From: Rheinheimera sp.
GTDB lineage: Bacteria > Pseudomonadota > Gammaproteobacteria > Enterobacterales > Alteromonadaceae
Reading direction: 5' to 3'
DNA length: 64,000 nt
Assembly (NCBI GenBank): GCA_008015325.1
Contig: SSFI01000014.1
Location: 62,001 to 126,000 of the forward strand
In this document: in pieces, positions 43,573 to 53,660 of the stretch
Position numbering within the stretch: the stretch's first letter is position 1
Layout: each line of letters opens with the position of its first letter
Notes under the pieces: generated by a model
The model's database searches: none
Told to the model about the DNA's origin: nothing
The model's input: the letters and a program-made list of their open reading frames with translations, nothing else
Program-made: the position numbers and the translations under genes

Positions 43573-44797
43573 GACGGCCATCCTGCGCAGCTAAAGTCTC
43601 GTTTTTGAAAATCAGCGCAAACAGCACCAGCACTACCGCGGCAAAACCAGCCGGGAACAACCAGCTCTGGGTCCAGTCGGTGCCCGCAGCCGTGGTATAA
43701 GCCTGCGTCACTTGCCCTGCCACGCTAAAGCCGATCAGCATGCCAACGCCGTAGGTGGCCAGCGTAATAAGGCCCTGCGCCGCGCTTTTGTATGCCGCAC
43801 CGGCTTTGCTGTTGGTATAAATCTGGCCCGAGACAAAAAAGAAGTCATAACAAATGCCGTGCAGGGCAATACCAACCAGCAATAACGCCACACCACTGCC
43901 GGCATCGCCGTAAGCAAACAGTACATAACGCAATACCCAGGCCGCCATGCCTAAAATCAAAGTCCAGCGAATACCAAAACGATTTAAAAACAGCGGCAAC
44001 GCCAGCATAAAAGCGACTTCTGATACTTGCCCCAGCGTCATTTTGCCGGTGGCATTTTCGACGCCAACCGCAGTCAGAAAGGGGTTGGCATTCTGGTAAT
44101 AAAACGCCAGTGGAATACAAATCAGAATGGAGGAGATAAAAAACAGCGCGAAGTTGCGGTCTTTTAATAGTTTCAGTGCATCCAGTCCAATCAGTGCACC
44201 CAGTTTGACCTGAGTGCCGCGCGCCGCCGGCGGTGTGGCTGGTAAAGTAAAGCTGTACAGACCAAGCGCCAGAGACGCCACCGCACACATCAGGAAAGTG
44301 TTTTGCAGCGCACCGGCGGCAATCGCATCGGCCGCATCCCAGCCAAACAGGTAGCTGATGACCAGACCCGCCGCAATCCAGCCGATGGTGCCCCAGACGC
44401 GGATTTGACCAAACTCACGCTCAGGCTGCTGCATCTGACCAAAAGACACAGAGTTGACCAGCGCCAACGTTGGCATATAAGCCAGCATATAACCGAGCAC
44501 TAACGGATAAAACGCAGCGAAATCCGTCGCCTGTGCCATCAGATACATCAGCACAGCACCAATCAGATGCAGCACCGCCAAAATCCGCTCGGCGTTAAAA
44601 AAGCGGTCAGCGATAAGACCAATAAAAAACGGCGCGATAATGGCGCCCCAGCTTTGGGTGGAAAACGCCATACCGGTTTGCGGACCGTCTGCGCCCAAGT
44701 TCTGGCTTAAAAAAGTACCCAGCGTGACAAACCAGCCCCCCCAGATAAAAAACTGCAGAAACATCATCGTACTGAGGCGTATTTTTATTGTACTCAT
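43565..44797 (-). CDS. MFS transporter, nucleoside:H+ symporter (NupG-like) family
   Basis: A protein of about 410 residues with twelve helices of the nucleoside/H+ symporter type within the major facilitator superfamily. MMFLQFFIWGGWFVTLGTFL, FSTQSWGAIIAPFFIGLIADR and FGQIRVWGTIGWIAAGL are characteristic. In this operon the substrate is more likely a sugar or keto-sugar than a nucleoside. Two ATGs compete; 44797 is preferred because GGGGA lies at correct distance, while it abuts the first ATG. It precedes and overlaps the Tat TIM-barrel gene. Confidence 0.87.
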   Translation of the reverse strand: MSTIKIRLSTMMFLQFFIWGGWFVTLGTFLSQNLGADGPQTGMAFSTQSWGAIIAPFFIGLIADRFFNAERILAVLHLIGAVLMYLMAQATDFAAFYPLVLGYMLAYMPTLALVNSVSFGQMQQPEREFGQIRVWGTIGWIAAGLVISYLFGWDAADAIAAGALQNTFLMCAVASLALGLYSFTLPATPPAARGTQVKLGALIGLDALKLLKDRNFALFFISSILICIPLAFYYQNANPFLTAVGVENATGKMTLGQVSEVAFMLALPLFLNRFGIRWTLILGMAAWVLRYVLFAYGDAGSGVALLLVGIALHGICYDFFFVSGQIYTNSKAGAAYKSAAQGLITLATYGVGMLIGFSVAGQVTQAYTTAAGTDWTQSWLFPAGFAAVVLVLFALIFKNETLAAQDGRHD

Positions 44798-44883
44798 CGT
44801 CATCCCCGTGATTTTTGTTGTTGTGTTATTTGTTCTACTTGTTGTGTTTCGAGACCGCTATGACAAACCTCTGTTACAAACCG

Positions 44884-45939
44884 CTATTCGAGGCCCAAAA
44901 TCCGTCTGTTACGCGCTGCATCCGAACTGCCACCGGCAAAATCGTCAAAAGCGCGGCCGGCGCGGTCAATCAGATGCGCAGCGATAAAAGGTGCGCCCTC
45001 TTTCGCACCCTGCGCGGAGTCTTTTAAACAACATTCCCATTCCAACACGGCCCAACCGCGATAACCGTACTGAGTTAACTTACTGAAAATGCTTTTAAAA
45101 TCGACCTGACCGTCGCCTAATGAACGAAACCGCCCCGGTCTGTCCACCCAGTCCTGATAACCGCCGTAAAAACCGGCGCGACCGTCTGGCCGAAACTCGG
45201 CGTCTTTAACATGGAACATTTTGATGCGGTCATGGTAGCGGTCGATAAACGCCAGATAATCCAGCTGCTGCAGCACAAAATGGCTGGGGTCAAACAGGAT
45301 ATTAGCGCGCGGATGAAAGTTGGTGGCCTGTAAAAACCGCTCAAAACTTGCGCCGTCGTGTAAATCTTCACCGGGGTGAATTTCATAACAGACATCTACA
45401 CCAGCGGCGTCAAAGGCATCCAAAATCGGTAACCAGCGGGCGGCTAATTCGGCAAAGCCTTGCTCGACTAAACCGGCCGGACGCTGCGGCCACGGATACA
45501 CCAGATGCCACAACAAGGCGCCGGAGAAAGTCGCGTGCGCCTTTAAACCCAAATTCAGGCTGGCTTTAGCCGCCAGCTTCAGCTGCGCAATGGCCCATTC
45601 AGTGCGTGCTTTCGGCTTGCCACGTAAATGCGCCGGCGCAAAGTTATCAAAGAGTTCATCATAGGCCGGATGCACCGCCACTAACTGGCCCTGCAAATGA
45701 GTGGACAGCTCAGTGATGCTGATCCCCACAGCCGCACATTGCGCTTTGATGTCATCGCAATAGGCCTGGCTGTTTGCCGCTTGTTCCAAATCAAATAGCG
45801 CCGGGTGATTGGTCGGCACCTGAATGCCTTTGTAGCCTAAATCCGCCGCCCATTTCGCCATCGTGATGAGATTGTTAAATGGCGCGCTGTCGCCCATAAA
45901 CTGCGCCAGGAAAATCGCCGGGCCTTGAATACTGTTCAT
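44884..45939 (-). CDS. Sugar phosphate isomerase/epimerase-like TIM-barrel enzyme
   Basis: A 351-residue cytoplasmic TIM-barrel protein without a signal peptide. Metal-binding stations are visible: CYEIHPGEDLHD, ILFDPSHFVLQQ, KMFHVKDAEF and AVLEWECC. This is the xylose-isomerase-like family, often paired with Gfo/Idh oxidoreductases in sugar or inositol catabolism. The paired arrangement is seen here, with the Gfo/Idh gene 55 bases upstream. It probably processes the sugar after uptake. AAGGACACACA precedes the ATG. Confidence 0.9.
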   Translation of the reverse strand: MNSIQGPAIFLAQFMGDSAPFNNLITMAKWAADLGYKGIQVPTNHPALFDLEQAANSQAYCDDIKAQCAAVGISITELSTHLQGQLVAVHPAYDELFDNFAPAHLRGKPKARTEWAIAQLKLAAKASLNLGLKAHATFSGALLWHLVYPWPQRPAGLVEQGFAELAARWLPILDAFDAAGVDVCYEIHPGEDLHDGASFERFLQATNFHPRANILFDPSHFVLQQLDYLAFIDRYHDRIKMFHVKDAEFRPDGRAGFYGGYQDWVDRPGRFRSLGDGQVDFKSIFSKLTQYGYRGWAVLEWECCLKDSAQGAKEGAPFIAAHLIDRAGRAFDDFAGGSSDAARNRRILGLE

Positions 45940-45994
45940 TGTGTGTCCTTCAAACCAAAATTCGTCAAATTCACGGCGTCAGCCACCCTTTTAA

Positions 45995-47164
45995 TTAGCC
46001 CACATCCGGCACGGCCTGCCATTTTTCGCTGCTGGCAGTGCTGACGGTGTCGATAAACGCCATGCCGCGTAAGCCGGCGCTGATGCCGGGGACTCCGGTT
46101 GGCGTGCCGCGCTCGCCTGCGCGAATAGCCTGAGCAAAATCACGGTACAGATTGGCCATCGCTTCTAAATAACCTTCCGGGTGCCCTGCTGGTAAACGGC
46201 AACGTTTCAGCGCTTCAGCCCCTAAACCGGCCTGACCGGCACCGGCGCGCAGCACATAAAACGGCGCGCCGTGTGGCCGGACTATGATGCTGCTTGGCTC
46301 CATCTGCTGCCATTCCAGCCCGCCTTTGTCGCCGTACAGGCGAATTTTCAGTGCGTTTTCTTCGCCGGCACAGATTTGACTGGCAATGAGCACGCCACTG
46401 GCGCCGCCATTGGTTTTAAACAGCGCCGCACCGTCGTCATCCAGCCGCCGGCCCGGTACATGACTGGTCAGTTCGGCACAAAGCTGATTGATGCGCTGGC
46501 CGCTGATAAATTCGGCGAGGCCAAAAGCATGAGTACCGATATCAGCCATACAGCCGCTGTTACCGGCCTGCGCCGGATCTGTGCGCCAGCTTGCTTGTTT
46601 CTGCGCGCTGGCTTCTAAATTGTCGGTAAGCCAGCCCTGCGGGTATTCGACATAAATTTTGCGTAAAGTGCCCAGCACGCCGTCGGCCACCAGCTGTTTG
46701 GCCTGCCATACCATCGGGTAACCGAGATAAGTATGCGCCAGGCCATACAAGCGGTCGCTTTGCGCCAGCTCGGCTGCAAGCGTTTGTGTTTCAGCTAAGC
46801 TGACACCAGCCGGTTTTTCACAAAATACATGAAAACCTGCAGCAATGGCGGCGCGGCTGACCGGGACATGCAGCTGGTTCGGCGTAACAATTACCAGCAG
46901 CTGCATGCGCTCGTGTTCCGGCAGTGCCGCTTCACCGTCCAGCATCTGTTGCCAGCTGTCGTATACACGTTCTGGCGCGATATCGAGGCTTTCACCAGTA
47001 CGCTGATTATTGCCAGAGTCGCGGCTGAAGGCACCGCACACCAGTTCAGTCTGACCATCTAATGCTGCAGCGTGGCGATGCACCGCGCCGATAAAAGCGC
47101 CTTCGCCGCCACCTAACATGCCTACACGAATTTTCTGTGAACGGGGGCGAACGGAGTGGGTCAT
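45995..47164 (-). CDS. Gfo/Idh/MocA-family NAD(P)-dependent oxidoreductase
   Basis: A 389-residue oxidoreductase. The Rossmann motif VGMLGGGEGAFIGAVHRHAA opens the protein, followed by FCEKPAGVSLAET with the conserved EKP lysine and GNSGCMADIGTHAFGLAEFI near the catalytic histidine. It should oxidise or reduce a sugar or keto-sugar in the cytoplasm. The frame is open to 47281, but that would run into the operator region. The ATG at 47164, preceded by CAGGATAACC, is the better start. It is the first gene of the seven-gene operon that ends with DUF1080. Confidence 0.9.
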   Translation of the reverse strand: MTHSVRPRSQKIRVGMLGGGEGAFIGAVHRHAAALDGQTELVCGAFSRDSGNNQRTGESLDIAPERVYDSWQQMLDGEAALPEHERMQLLVIVTPNQLHVPVSRAAIAAGFHVFCEKPAGVSLAETQTLAAELAQSDRLYGLAHTYLGYPMVWQAKQLVADGVLGTLRKIYVEYPQGWLTDNLEASAQKQASWRTDPAQAGNSGCMADIGTHAFGLAEFISGQRINQLCAELTSHVPGRRLDDDGAALFKTNGGASGVLIASQICAGEENALKIRLYGDKGGLEWQQMEPSSIIVRPHGAPFYVLRAGAGQAGLGAEALKRCRLPAGHPEGYLEAMANLYRDFAQAIRAGERGTPTGVPGISAGLRGMAFIDTVSTASSEKWQAVPDVG

Positions 47165-47254
47165 CTGGTTATCCTGCATCATCTTTAAACGGAAATTGGC
47201 ACCGGGCTCAGGCATCCGGTGTTTTTGGGAACACACGGACCAAGCCACTCGCAA

Positions 47255-47276
47255 AAAATGTAACGGATTACATTTT
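47255..47276. promoter_or_regulatory. LacI-type operator before the Gfo/Idh operon
   Basis: AAAATGTAA-CGGA-TTACATTTT is an inverted repeat around TGTAACGGATTACA (47259-47272). It lies about 95 bases before the ATG of the Gfo/Idh gene and fits the LacI-family operator shape with a central CG. Confidence 0.72.
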
Positions 47277-47432
47277 ACCACGTCAACCTAAAATCCGGCC
47301 AAAAGCAAAATATTTGCGGCATTTTTGCACAAAACCAATTTAAGCCGCGCACCAAAAACGAGCTTTTGCACTAAATTAATGCCAGATTTTGACCAGACAC
47401 CTCTTCCCTGCACGGCGAAGATCGCTTATAAG

Positions 47433-47446
47433 TGATACCGGTTACA
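47433..47446. promoter_or_regulatory. Second LacI-type operator before the lacI-family gene
   Basis: TGATACCGGTTACA closely matches the reverse complement consensus TGTAACCGGTTACA, like the site at 47259-47272. The two flank the divergent promoter region and are about 174 bases apart, a spacing compatible with looping. Confidence 0.68.
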
Positions 47447-47517
47447 TTGAAAGCTCTTGCATCCTCAGTCCTGCAACTGAGTAGAATGCCGGTTTGGATC
47501 CAACAACAAGTACACTT

Positions 47518-48564
47518 ATGTCCAATATCCGCGAAGTGGCCCGCCTGGCCGAAGTGTCCGTGGCTACGGTGTCCCGGACTTTGCAGCAACCCGATTTGGT
47601 GTCGCTGAAAACCCGTAATAAAGTGCTGGCCGCTGTCAAAGCGGCCGGTTACAAACCCAATTTGATGGCGGTGCGTTTTCGCTCCGGCAAGACGCATAAT
47701 CTGGTGGTGTTGGTGCCGACAGTAGCCAACGTGTTCTTCGCCCGGGTTATCAGCGGCATGCAGGAAGCCGCACACGAAAACCAATACGCGCTGCTGCTCG
47801 GTAACACCCTCGGTGATGACGAGATGGAAGCGGCTTATGCCCGGATGGTGCAAACCTCGCAAGCTGACGGCCTTATTCAGCTGCGCGCCCACAACCCGTT
47901 TGATGCGCTGCAACAGCAGGACTCCGCTGACGACAGCCCGGCGCTGCTGCCAATGGTCAATGCCTGTGAAGTGCTGGATAAAGCGCCCTGCCCAACCGTG
48001 GTGCTGGATAACCGCGCCGCTGCCTGCGCCATGACTGAACATTTATTAGCGCTTGGCCATCGCCGCATCGCGATGATTAAAGGCCCGGCCCGAAGCCCGC
48101 TGACACGCGACCGCGTCGCCGGTTATCGTGACGCACTGCAAGCAGCCGGAGTGCCTTTTGCTGCTGAGTTACTGTCACCCGGTAACTTCTCGCTGCAATC
48201 TGGTTTTGACGCTGCCGCCGATTTACTGGCGCTGCCCAATCCGCCAACCGCAATTTTCTGTGAAAACGACGAGATGGCGATTGGCGCCATGCAACGCATT
48301 AAACAACAAGGCCTGCGTGTGTCGGCGGATATCTCCGTCGCCGGCTTTGACGATATTTCTTTTGCCGCTTTTGCCGATCCGCCGCTGACCACAATCGCTC
48401 AGCCGGCGGAAGAGTTTGGCCGCACAGCGGTGCGCCTGCTGATTGATGTGCTGGAAGGCAAACTCAGCAAAGCGCCGAAAGTGATTTTACCTTTTGACCT
48501 GGTGATCCGCGCCAGTACCGGGCCTGCACCAGCACCAAAAGACAACCAGTCGGATAAAACTTAG
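47518..48564 (+). CDS. LacI-family transcriptional regulator
   Basis: A 348-residue regulator with an N-terminal LacI helix-turn-helix (IREVARLAEVSVATVSRTLQ, residues 3-22, then hinge and DNA-contact region to ~60) and a periplasmic-binding-protein-like sensor domain. The latter shows LVVLVPTVANVFFARVISGM, DGLIQL, VVLDNRAA and SVAGFDDISFAAFADPPLTT. It is divergent from the Gfo/Idh operon, and the intergenic region has two TGTAACCGGTTACA-like operators. It most likely controls both the operon and its own transcript, which includes the Tat isomerase gene. Confidence 0.95.
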   Translation: MSNIREVARLAEVSVATVSRTLQQPDLVSLKTRNKVLAAVKAAGYKPNLMAVRFRSGKTHNLVVLVPTVANVFFARVISGMQEAAHENQYALLLGNTLGDDEMEAAYARMVQTSQADGLIQLRAHNPFDALQQQDSADDSPALLPMVNACEVLDKAPCPTVVLDNRAAACAMTEHLLALGHRRIAMIKGPARSPLTRDRVAGYRDALQAAGVPFAAELLSPGNFSLQSGFDAAADLLALPNPPTAIFCENDEMAIGAMQRIKQQGLRVSADISVAGFDDISFAAFADPPLTTIAQPAEEFGRTAVRLLIDVLEGKLSKAPKVILPFDLVIRASTGPAPAPKDNQSDKT

Positions 48565-48604
48565 CCAAACCGATATTTGAACCACCACAACAGGGAGCTT
48601 CATC

Positions 48605-49480
48605 ATGTTCACCACCGAAAAACTGCCATCGCCGGGCCGCCGCCAATTCCTGCAGCACAGCAGTGCTGGCCTTGCGGCACTGGCTCTGCTTGGCAATCCG
48701 TTTCAGGCGCTGGCTGCTGGCTCGGGCAATTCCGCGAAAAAAGCCGGCCTGCAGCTTTATACCTTGCGTGACATGATGGAAAAAAGTGTCGCCGACACGC
48801 TGAAACTGGTGGCTGGTGTTGGTTTCGGCGATGTCGAATTCGCCGGTTATTTTGGCCACAGCGCCCAGGATATTCGCAAACTACTTGATGCCAATGGCCT
48901 TGCTGCGCCTTCAGTGCATGTGCCGCTCGAAGTGCTCAGAAGCGCGCTGCCGCAGGTGATACAGGATGCCAAAGTCATCGGTCATCACTACATAGTGCTG
49001 CCCTGGTTATCTGTCGAGCAACGTGGCGATTCGGTCGACAACTACAAAAAACTGGCGGTGGAGCTGAACGGTTTTGCCAAACCAATCAAAGACGCCGGCC
49101 TGCAGCTGGCTTATCACAACCATGATTTTGAGCTGCTGCCGGTCAAAGGCGGTGTACCTTATGACGTGCTGCTCGGTGAGACGGATAAAGACTTAGTCAA
49201 AATGGAGCTGGATTTATTCTGGGCGGTCAAAGCCGGTGTCGACCCGTTAAAACTGTTTGCCACCAATCCGGGCCGGTTCCCACTGGTGCATGTCAAAGAT
49301 CTGGCCAAAGACGGCGCAATGGTCGATGTTGGCACCGGCACTATCGATTTTAAAGCGATTTTTGCCAAGGCAGACCTGGCCGGCATTCGTCATCAGTTTG
49401 TCGAACATGACAACTCTGCCAACCGCATCACCACCATTCGCCAGGGCTACCAGGCGCTGTCACAGGTAATGAAAGGTTGA
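48605..49480 (+). CDS. Tat-exported TIM-barrel sugar isomerase/epimerase
   Basis: A 291-residue periplasmic enzyme of the sugar isomerase/epimerase TIM-barrel family. The N terminus has a twin-arginine signal GRRQFLQHSSAGLAALALLG with cleavage near ALA-AG. The barrel carries LAYHNHDFELLP, VKMELDLFWAVKAGVDP, LVHVKDLAKDG and FVEHDNSANR, corresponding to the metal-binding stations. It is the second gene after the LacI regulator (40-base gap), outside the operon on the other strand but evidently in the same pathway. The exact reaction is unknown. ACAGGGAG precedes the ATG. Confidence 0.9.
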   Translation: MFTTEKLPSPGRRQFLQHSSAGLAALALLGNPFQALAAGSGNSAKKAGLQLYTLRDMMEKSVADTLKLVAGVGFGDVEFAGYFGHSAQDIRKLLDANGLAAPSVHVPLEVLRSALPQVIQDAKVIGHHYIVLPWLSVEQRGDSVDNYKKLAVELNGFAKPIKDAGLQLAYHNHDFELLPVKGGVPYDVLLGETDKDLVKMELDLFWAVKAGVDPLKLFATNPGRFPLVHVKDLAKDGAMVDVGTGTIDFKAIFAKADLAGIRHQFVEHDNSANRITTIRQGYQALSQVMKG

Positions 49481-49492
49481 ACATGCAGCATG

Positions 49493-49511
49493 GGGCGCCG
49501 TCGCGGCGCCC
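49493..49511 (+). terminator. GC-rich hairpin after the Tat isomerase gene
   Basis: GGGCGCCG-TCG-CGGCGCCC, an 8-bp perfect stem 13 bases past the stop. A strong T-run is lacking, so it could be a weak or Rho-assisted terminator. Confidence 0.5.
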
Positions 49512-49629
49512 TGCTATCGTTTGACTGGTTGACTGACTTAATTTTCGCAACAGCCCCTGAGACTTGAATCACCTGACTAACTCCTGATAACCTGAAATTC
49601 ACCTCTGAGCAATAACATGGATGATTTGC

Positions 49630-50163
49630 ATGCAAGCCGCCTTACGTTTTTACAGTCTGCTATGTGTTGCCGGGCTCAGCGCCTGTAGCAGCACAACTTC
49701 GACGCCATCCACTGCCAGCGCTGCAACCACAGCAGACAGCTATCAGTTCGCCGAACTACCCGTCAATGATGCTGAGCTGCTAAAACCGCAGTGGCAGCTT
49801 TTGAAACGCTTTGAGCCCAGATATCCGGTCGAAGAAGCAATCAAAGGCCGTAATGGCTGCGCGACGGTGGAATATGTCATTACCCCGGATTATCAAATCA
49901 AAGATCTGCGTGTGATCACCGCAACGAGCCAGCATTTTGCCAAAGAATCGATGGCACAGGTCAGACGCTGGCGCTGGCAGGAATTGCCGGCCGGCATTTT
50001 GCAGGCGCCGGTCAAAACCAGCAGCCGTTTCGAGTATTGTGTCTCCGGTAAAATGGGACCGGAAGATGAATGCAACCGGGCGCTGATGAAACAAAATGCG
50101 CAATGTACAGGTAGCGATGTCCAGACCACAGTTGGCTATCGTATTCGCAAAAAACTGCTGTAA
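49630..50163 (+). CDS. Lipoprotein with TonB C-terminal-like domain
   Basis: A protein of about 177 residues. The signal LLCVAGLSAC contains a lipobox (LSAC), so it should be a lipoprotein. After a Ser/Thr/Ala-rich linker, the domain with FEPRYPVEEAIKGRNGCATVEYVITPDY and VRRWRWQELPAG is typical of TonB-type C-terminal domains, which bind TonB boxes. No membrane-spanning TonB helix exists, so it is not a classical TonB; such proteins may be accessory transducers. An ATG at 49621 is also in frame, so the start is uncertain. It is a single gene followed by a strong hairpin. Confidence 0.78.
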   Translation: MQAALRFYSLLCVAGLSACSSTTSTPSTASAATTADSYQFAELPVNDAELLKPQWQLLKRFEPRYPVEEAIKGRNGCATVEYVITPDYQIKDLRVITATSQHFAKESMAQVRRWRWQELPAGILQAPVKTSSRFEYCVSGKMGPEDECNRALMKQNAQCTGSDVQTTVGYRIRKKLL

Positions 50164-50197
50164 ACATCTATTGCAGATGCCTCTGTAAAAGCGCTGT

Positions 50198-50230
50198 CAG
50201 CCAGACCAGCAGCCCATGCTGATCTGGCTG
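50198..50230 (+). terminator. Hairpin after the TonB-like lipoprotein gene
   Basis: CAGCCAGACCAGCA / TGCTGATCTGGCTG (13 of 14 paired) with a GCCCA loop. This is a strong stem 34 bases past the stop but without a clear T-tract. In the surrounding 322-base region (50164-50485) I also see the operator at 50334-50347, and otherwise nothing. Confidence 0.55.
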
Positions 50231-50333
50231 CTGGCAGACACTTCCAGCCTTGCTGATCATGCATCGCATTCCAGACCAGAAGACCTGAATTGTTGTGTCG
50301 AGCATTCGATTTTACCCCTTCTTGCGCTTTTTT

Positions 50334-50347
50334 CTAAATCGATTAAG
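50334..50347. promoter_or_regulatory. Operator CTAAATCGATTAAG before amylosucrase
   Basis: It matches CTnAAnCGnTTnAG, also found twice before the TonB-dependent receptor. It lies about 138 bases before the amylosucrase ATG and just upstream of a TATACA-like -10 element. The centre ATCGAT is palindromic, as expected of a LacI-family site. Confidence 0.65.
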
Positions 50348-50485
50348 ATTCTGCTATACACAGTCGCGAAACCGGTGTAAAACTAATGTACGACGATTGG
50401 CGGGACTTCTGCCTGCCTCGCCTCGTGCGACAGCAAACAACAACCAAACAACAATATAGTGCCAATCAGGCCAGGATCAGACGAG

Positions 50486-52405
<1,920 letters not shown>

Positions 52406-52553
52406 CGGCTGTTCAGCTGAAGCGCCGGCCCGGATAGCAGAGCGAAAACGCGCCGGCGTTGTTGTTGGTAAAACCTGAAGGGAATAAAAGGGACAAGTCC
52501 TTACCAGCACAGTATGATCTCCAGCTTTTCCAACACAGCAGCCGGAGTGTCCG

Positions 52554-53660
52554 ATGATCAAAACTGCAGTAATTGGCTTTGGCCTGTCCGCCCGGGTGTT
52601 CCACCTGCCTTTTCTTGCCAGCAATGCCGACTTTAACCTGGTCGGCATCAGTACCGCACAGCCAGACGCCGCTTTGTGTTGGCCCGGTGTAAAGATTTAC
52701 ACCGATGCCAACAGTTTGATCCAGCACACTGACGCCAGTCTGATTGTGATCACGGCGCCAAACCGCACACACTTCAGCCTCGCCAAAACCGCTTTGCTCG
52801 CCGGCAAAGATGTATTGGTGGAAAAGCCGCTGGCGGTGACGATGGCCGAAGCCATCGAGCTTGAAAAGCTGGCACAGCAGCATCAGCGCAAACTGACGGT
52901 GTTTCATAACCGGCGTTTTGATGATGATTTTGTCGCGCTGCAACAGCTAATGCTTTCAGGCCAGCTTGGCACTGTGCAGCTGATGTACTCGCGCTTTGAC
53001 CGCTTTCGGCCACAAGTGCAGGCGCGCTGGAAAGAGTCGGCGGAGCCAGGCAATGGCGTGTTATATGATTTAGCGCCGCATCTGCTGGATCAGGCCATTG
53101 TGCTGTTTGGCGCTCCGGACAGCATCACTGCAAGCTGTCAGAGCCTGCGTGGCGACACATCACAAGCAGCGGCCGGTATCGATTATTTTCAGCTGCGGCT
53201 TGATTACCAGGCAACAGCGGCGTTGCCCGCCCGACAGGTTTTGCTCAGTTCATCACCTTTTTGTGCCCATCCGGCACCGCGTTTTGAATTACACGGCACC
53301 GGCGGCAGTGTGGTGAGTTTCGGGCTGGACCCGCAGGAGCAATTACTGCGTAGCGCGCTGCAGCAGACTCCCCATCAGCCCACGGCAGTGTTTGATGACG
53401 CTGCCTGGCAACAGCGCTCGCTGCAGCGCCACGCCGACATTTGGACCGCATCAGGACACGGCACACTGCCATTTACCAACAGCCATTATGGTGATTTTTA
53501 TCAGCAACTGGCGCTTTATCTGCAGGATCTCGGTCCGGCACCTGTTGCGCTTGCCAACGCCATACTGGGCTTGCAACTGATTGAGCTGGCGCTGCAAAGC
53601 AGCCGGGAGCAGCGCACCATCAAGACCGGCTCAGCCAGCTGTGACGCCGGGGGAGCCTGA
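52554..53660 (+). CDS. Gfo/Idh/MocA-family oxidoreductase (YdgJ/IolW-like)
   Basis: A 368-residue NAD(P)-dependent oxidoreductase. The Rossmann motif AVIGFGLSARVFHLPFL opens it, VLVEKPLAVTMAEA carries the conserved lysine, and GNGVLYDLAPHLLDQA the catalytic His region. It resembles scyllo-inositol dehydrogenase-like proteins of E. coli YdgJ type; the substrate is uncertain. It follows amylosucrase by 148 bases on the same strand and overlaps the convergent unknown gene by 30 bases. GGAG precedes the ATG. Confidence 0.9.
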   Translation: MIKTAVIGFGLSARVFHLPFLASNADFNLVGISTAQPDAALCWPGVKIYTDANSLIQHTDASLIVITAPNRTHFSLAKTALLAGKDVLVEKPLAVTMAEAIELEKLAQQHQRKLTVFHNRRFDDDFVALQQLMLSGQLGTVQLMYSRFDRFRPQVQARWKESAEPGNGVLYDLAPHLLDQAIVLFGAPDSITASCQSLRGDTSQAAAGIDYFQLRLDYQATAALPARQVLLSSSPFCAHPAPRFELHGTGGSVVSFGLDPQEQLLRSALQQTPHQPTAVFDDAAWQQRSLQRHADIWTASGHGTLPFTNSHYGDFYQQLALYLQDLGPAPVALANAILGLQLIELALQSSREQRTIKTGSASCDAGGA

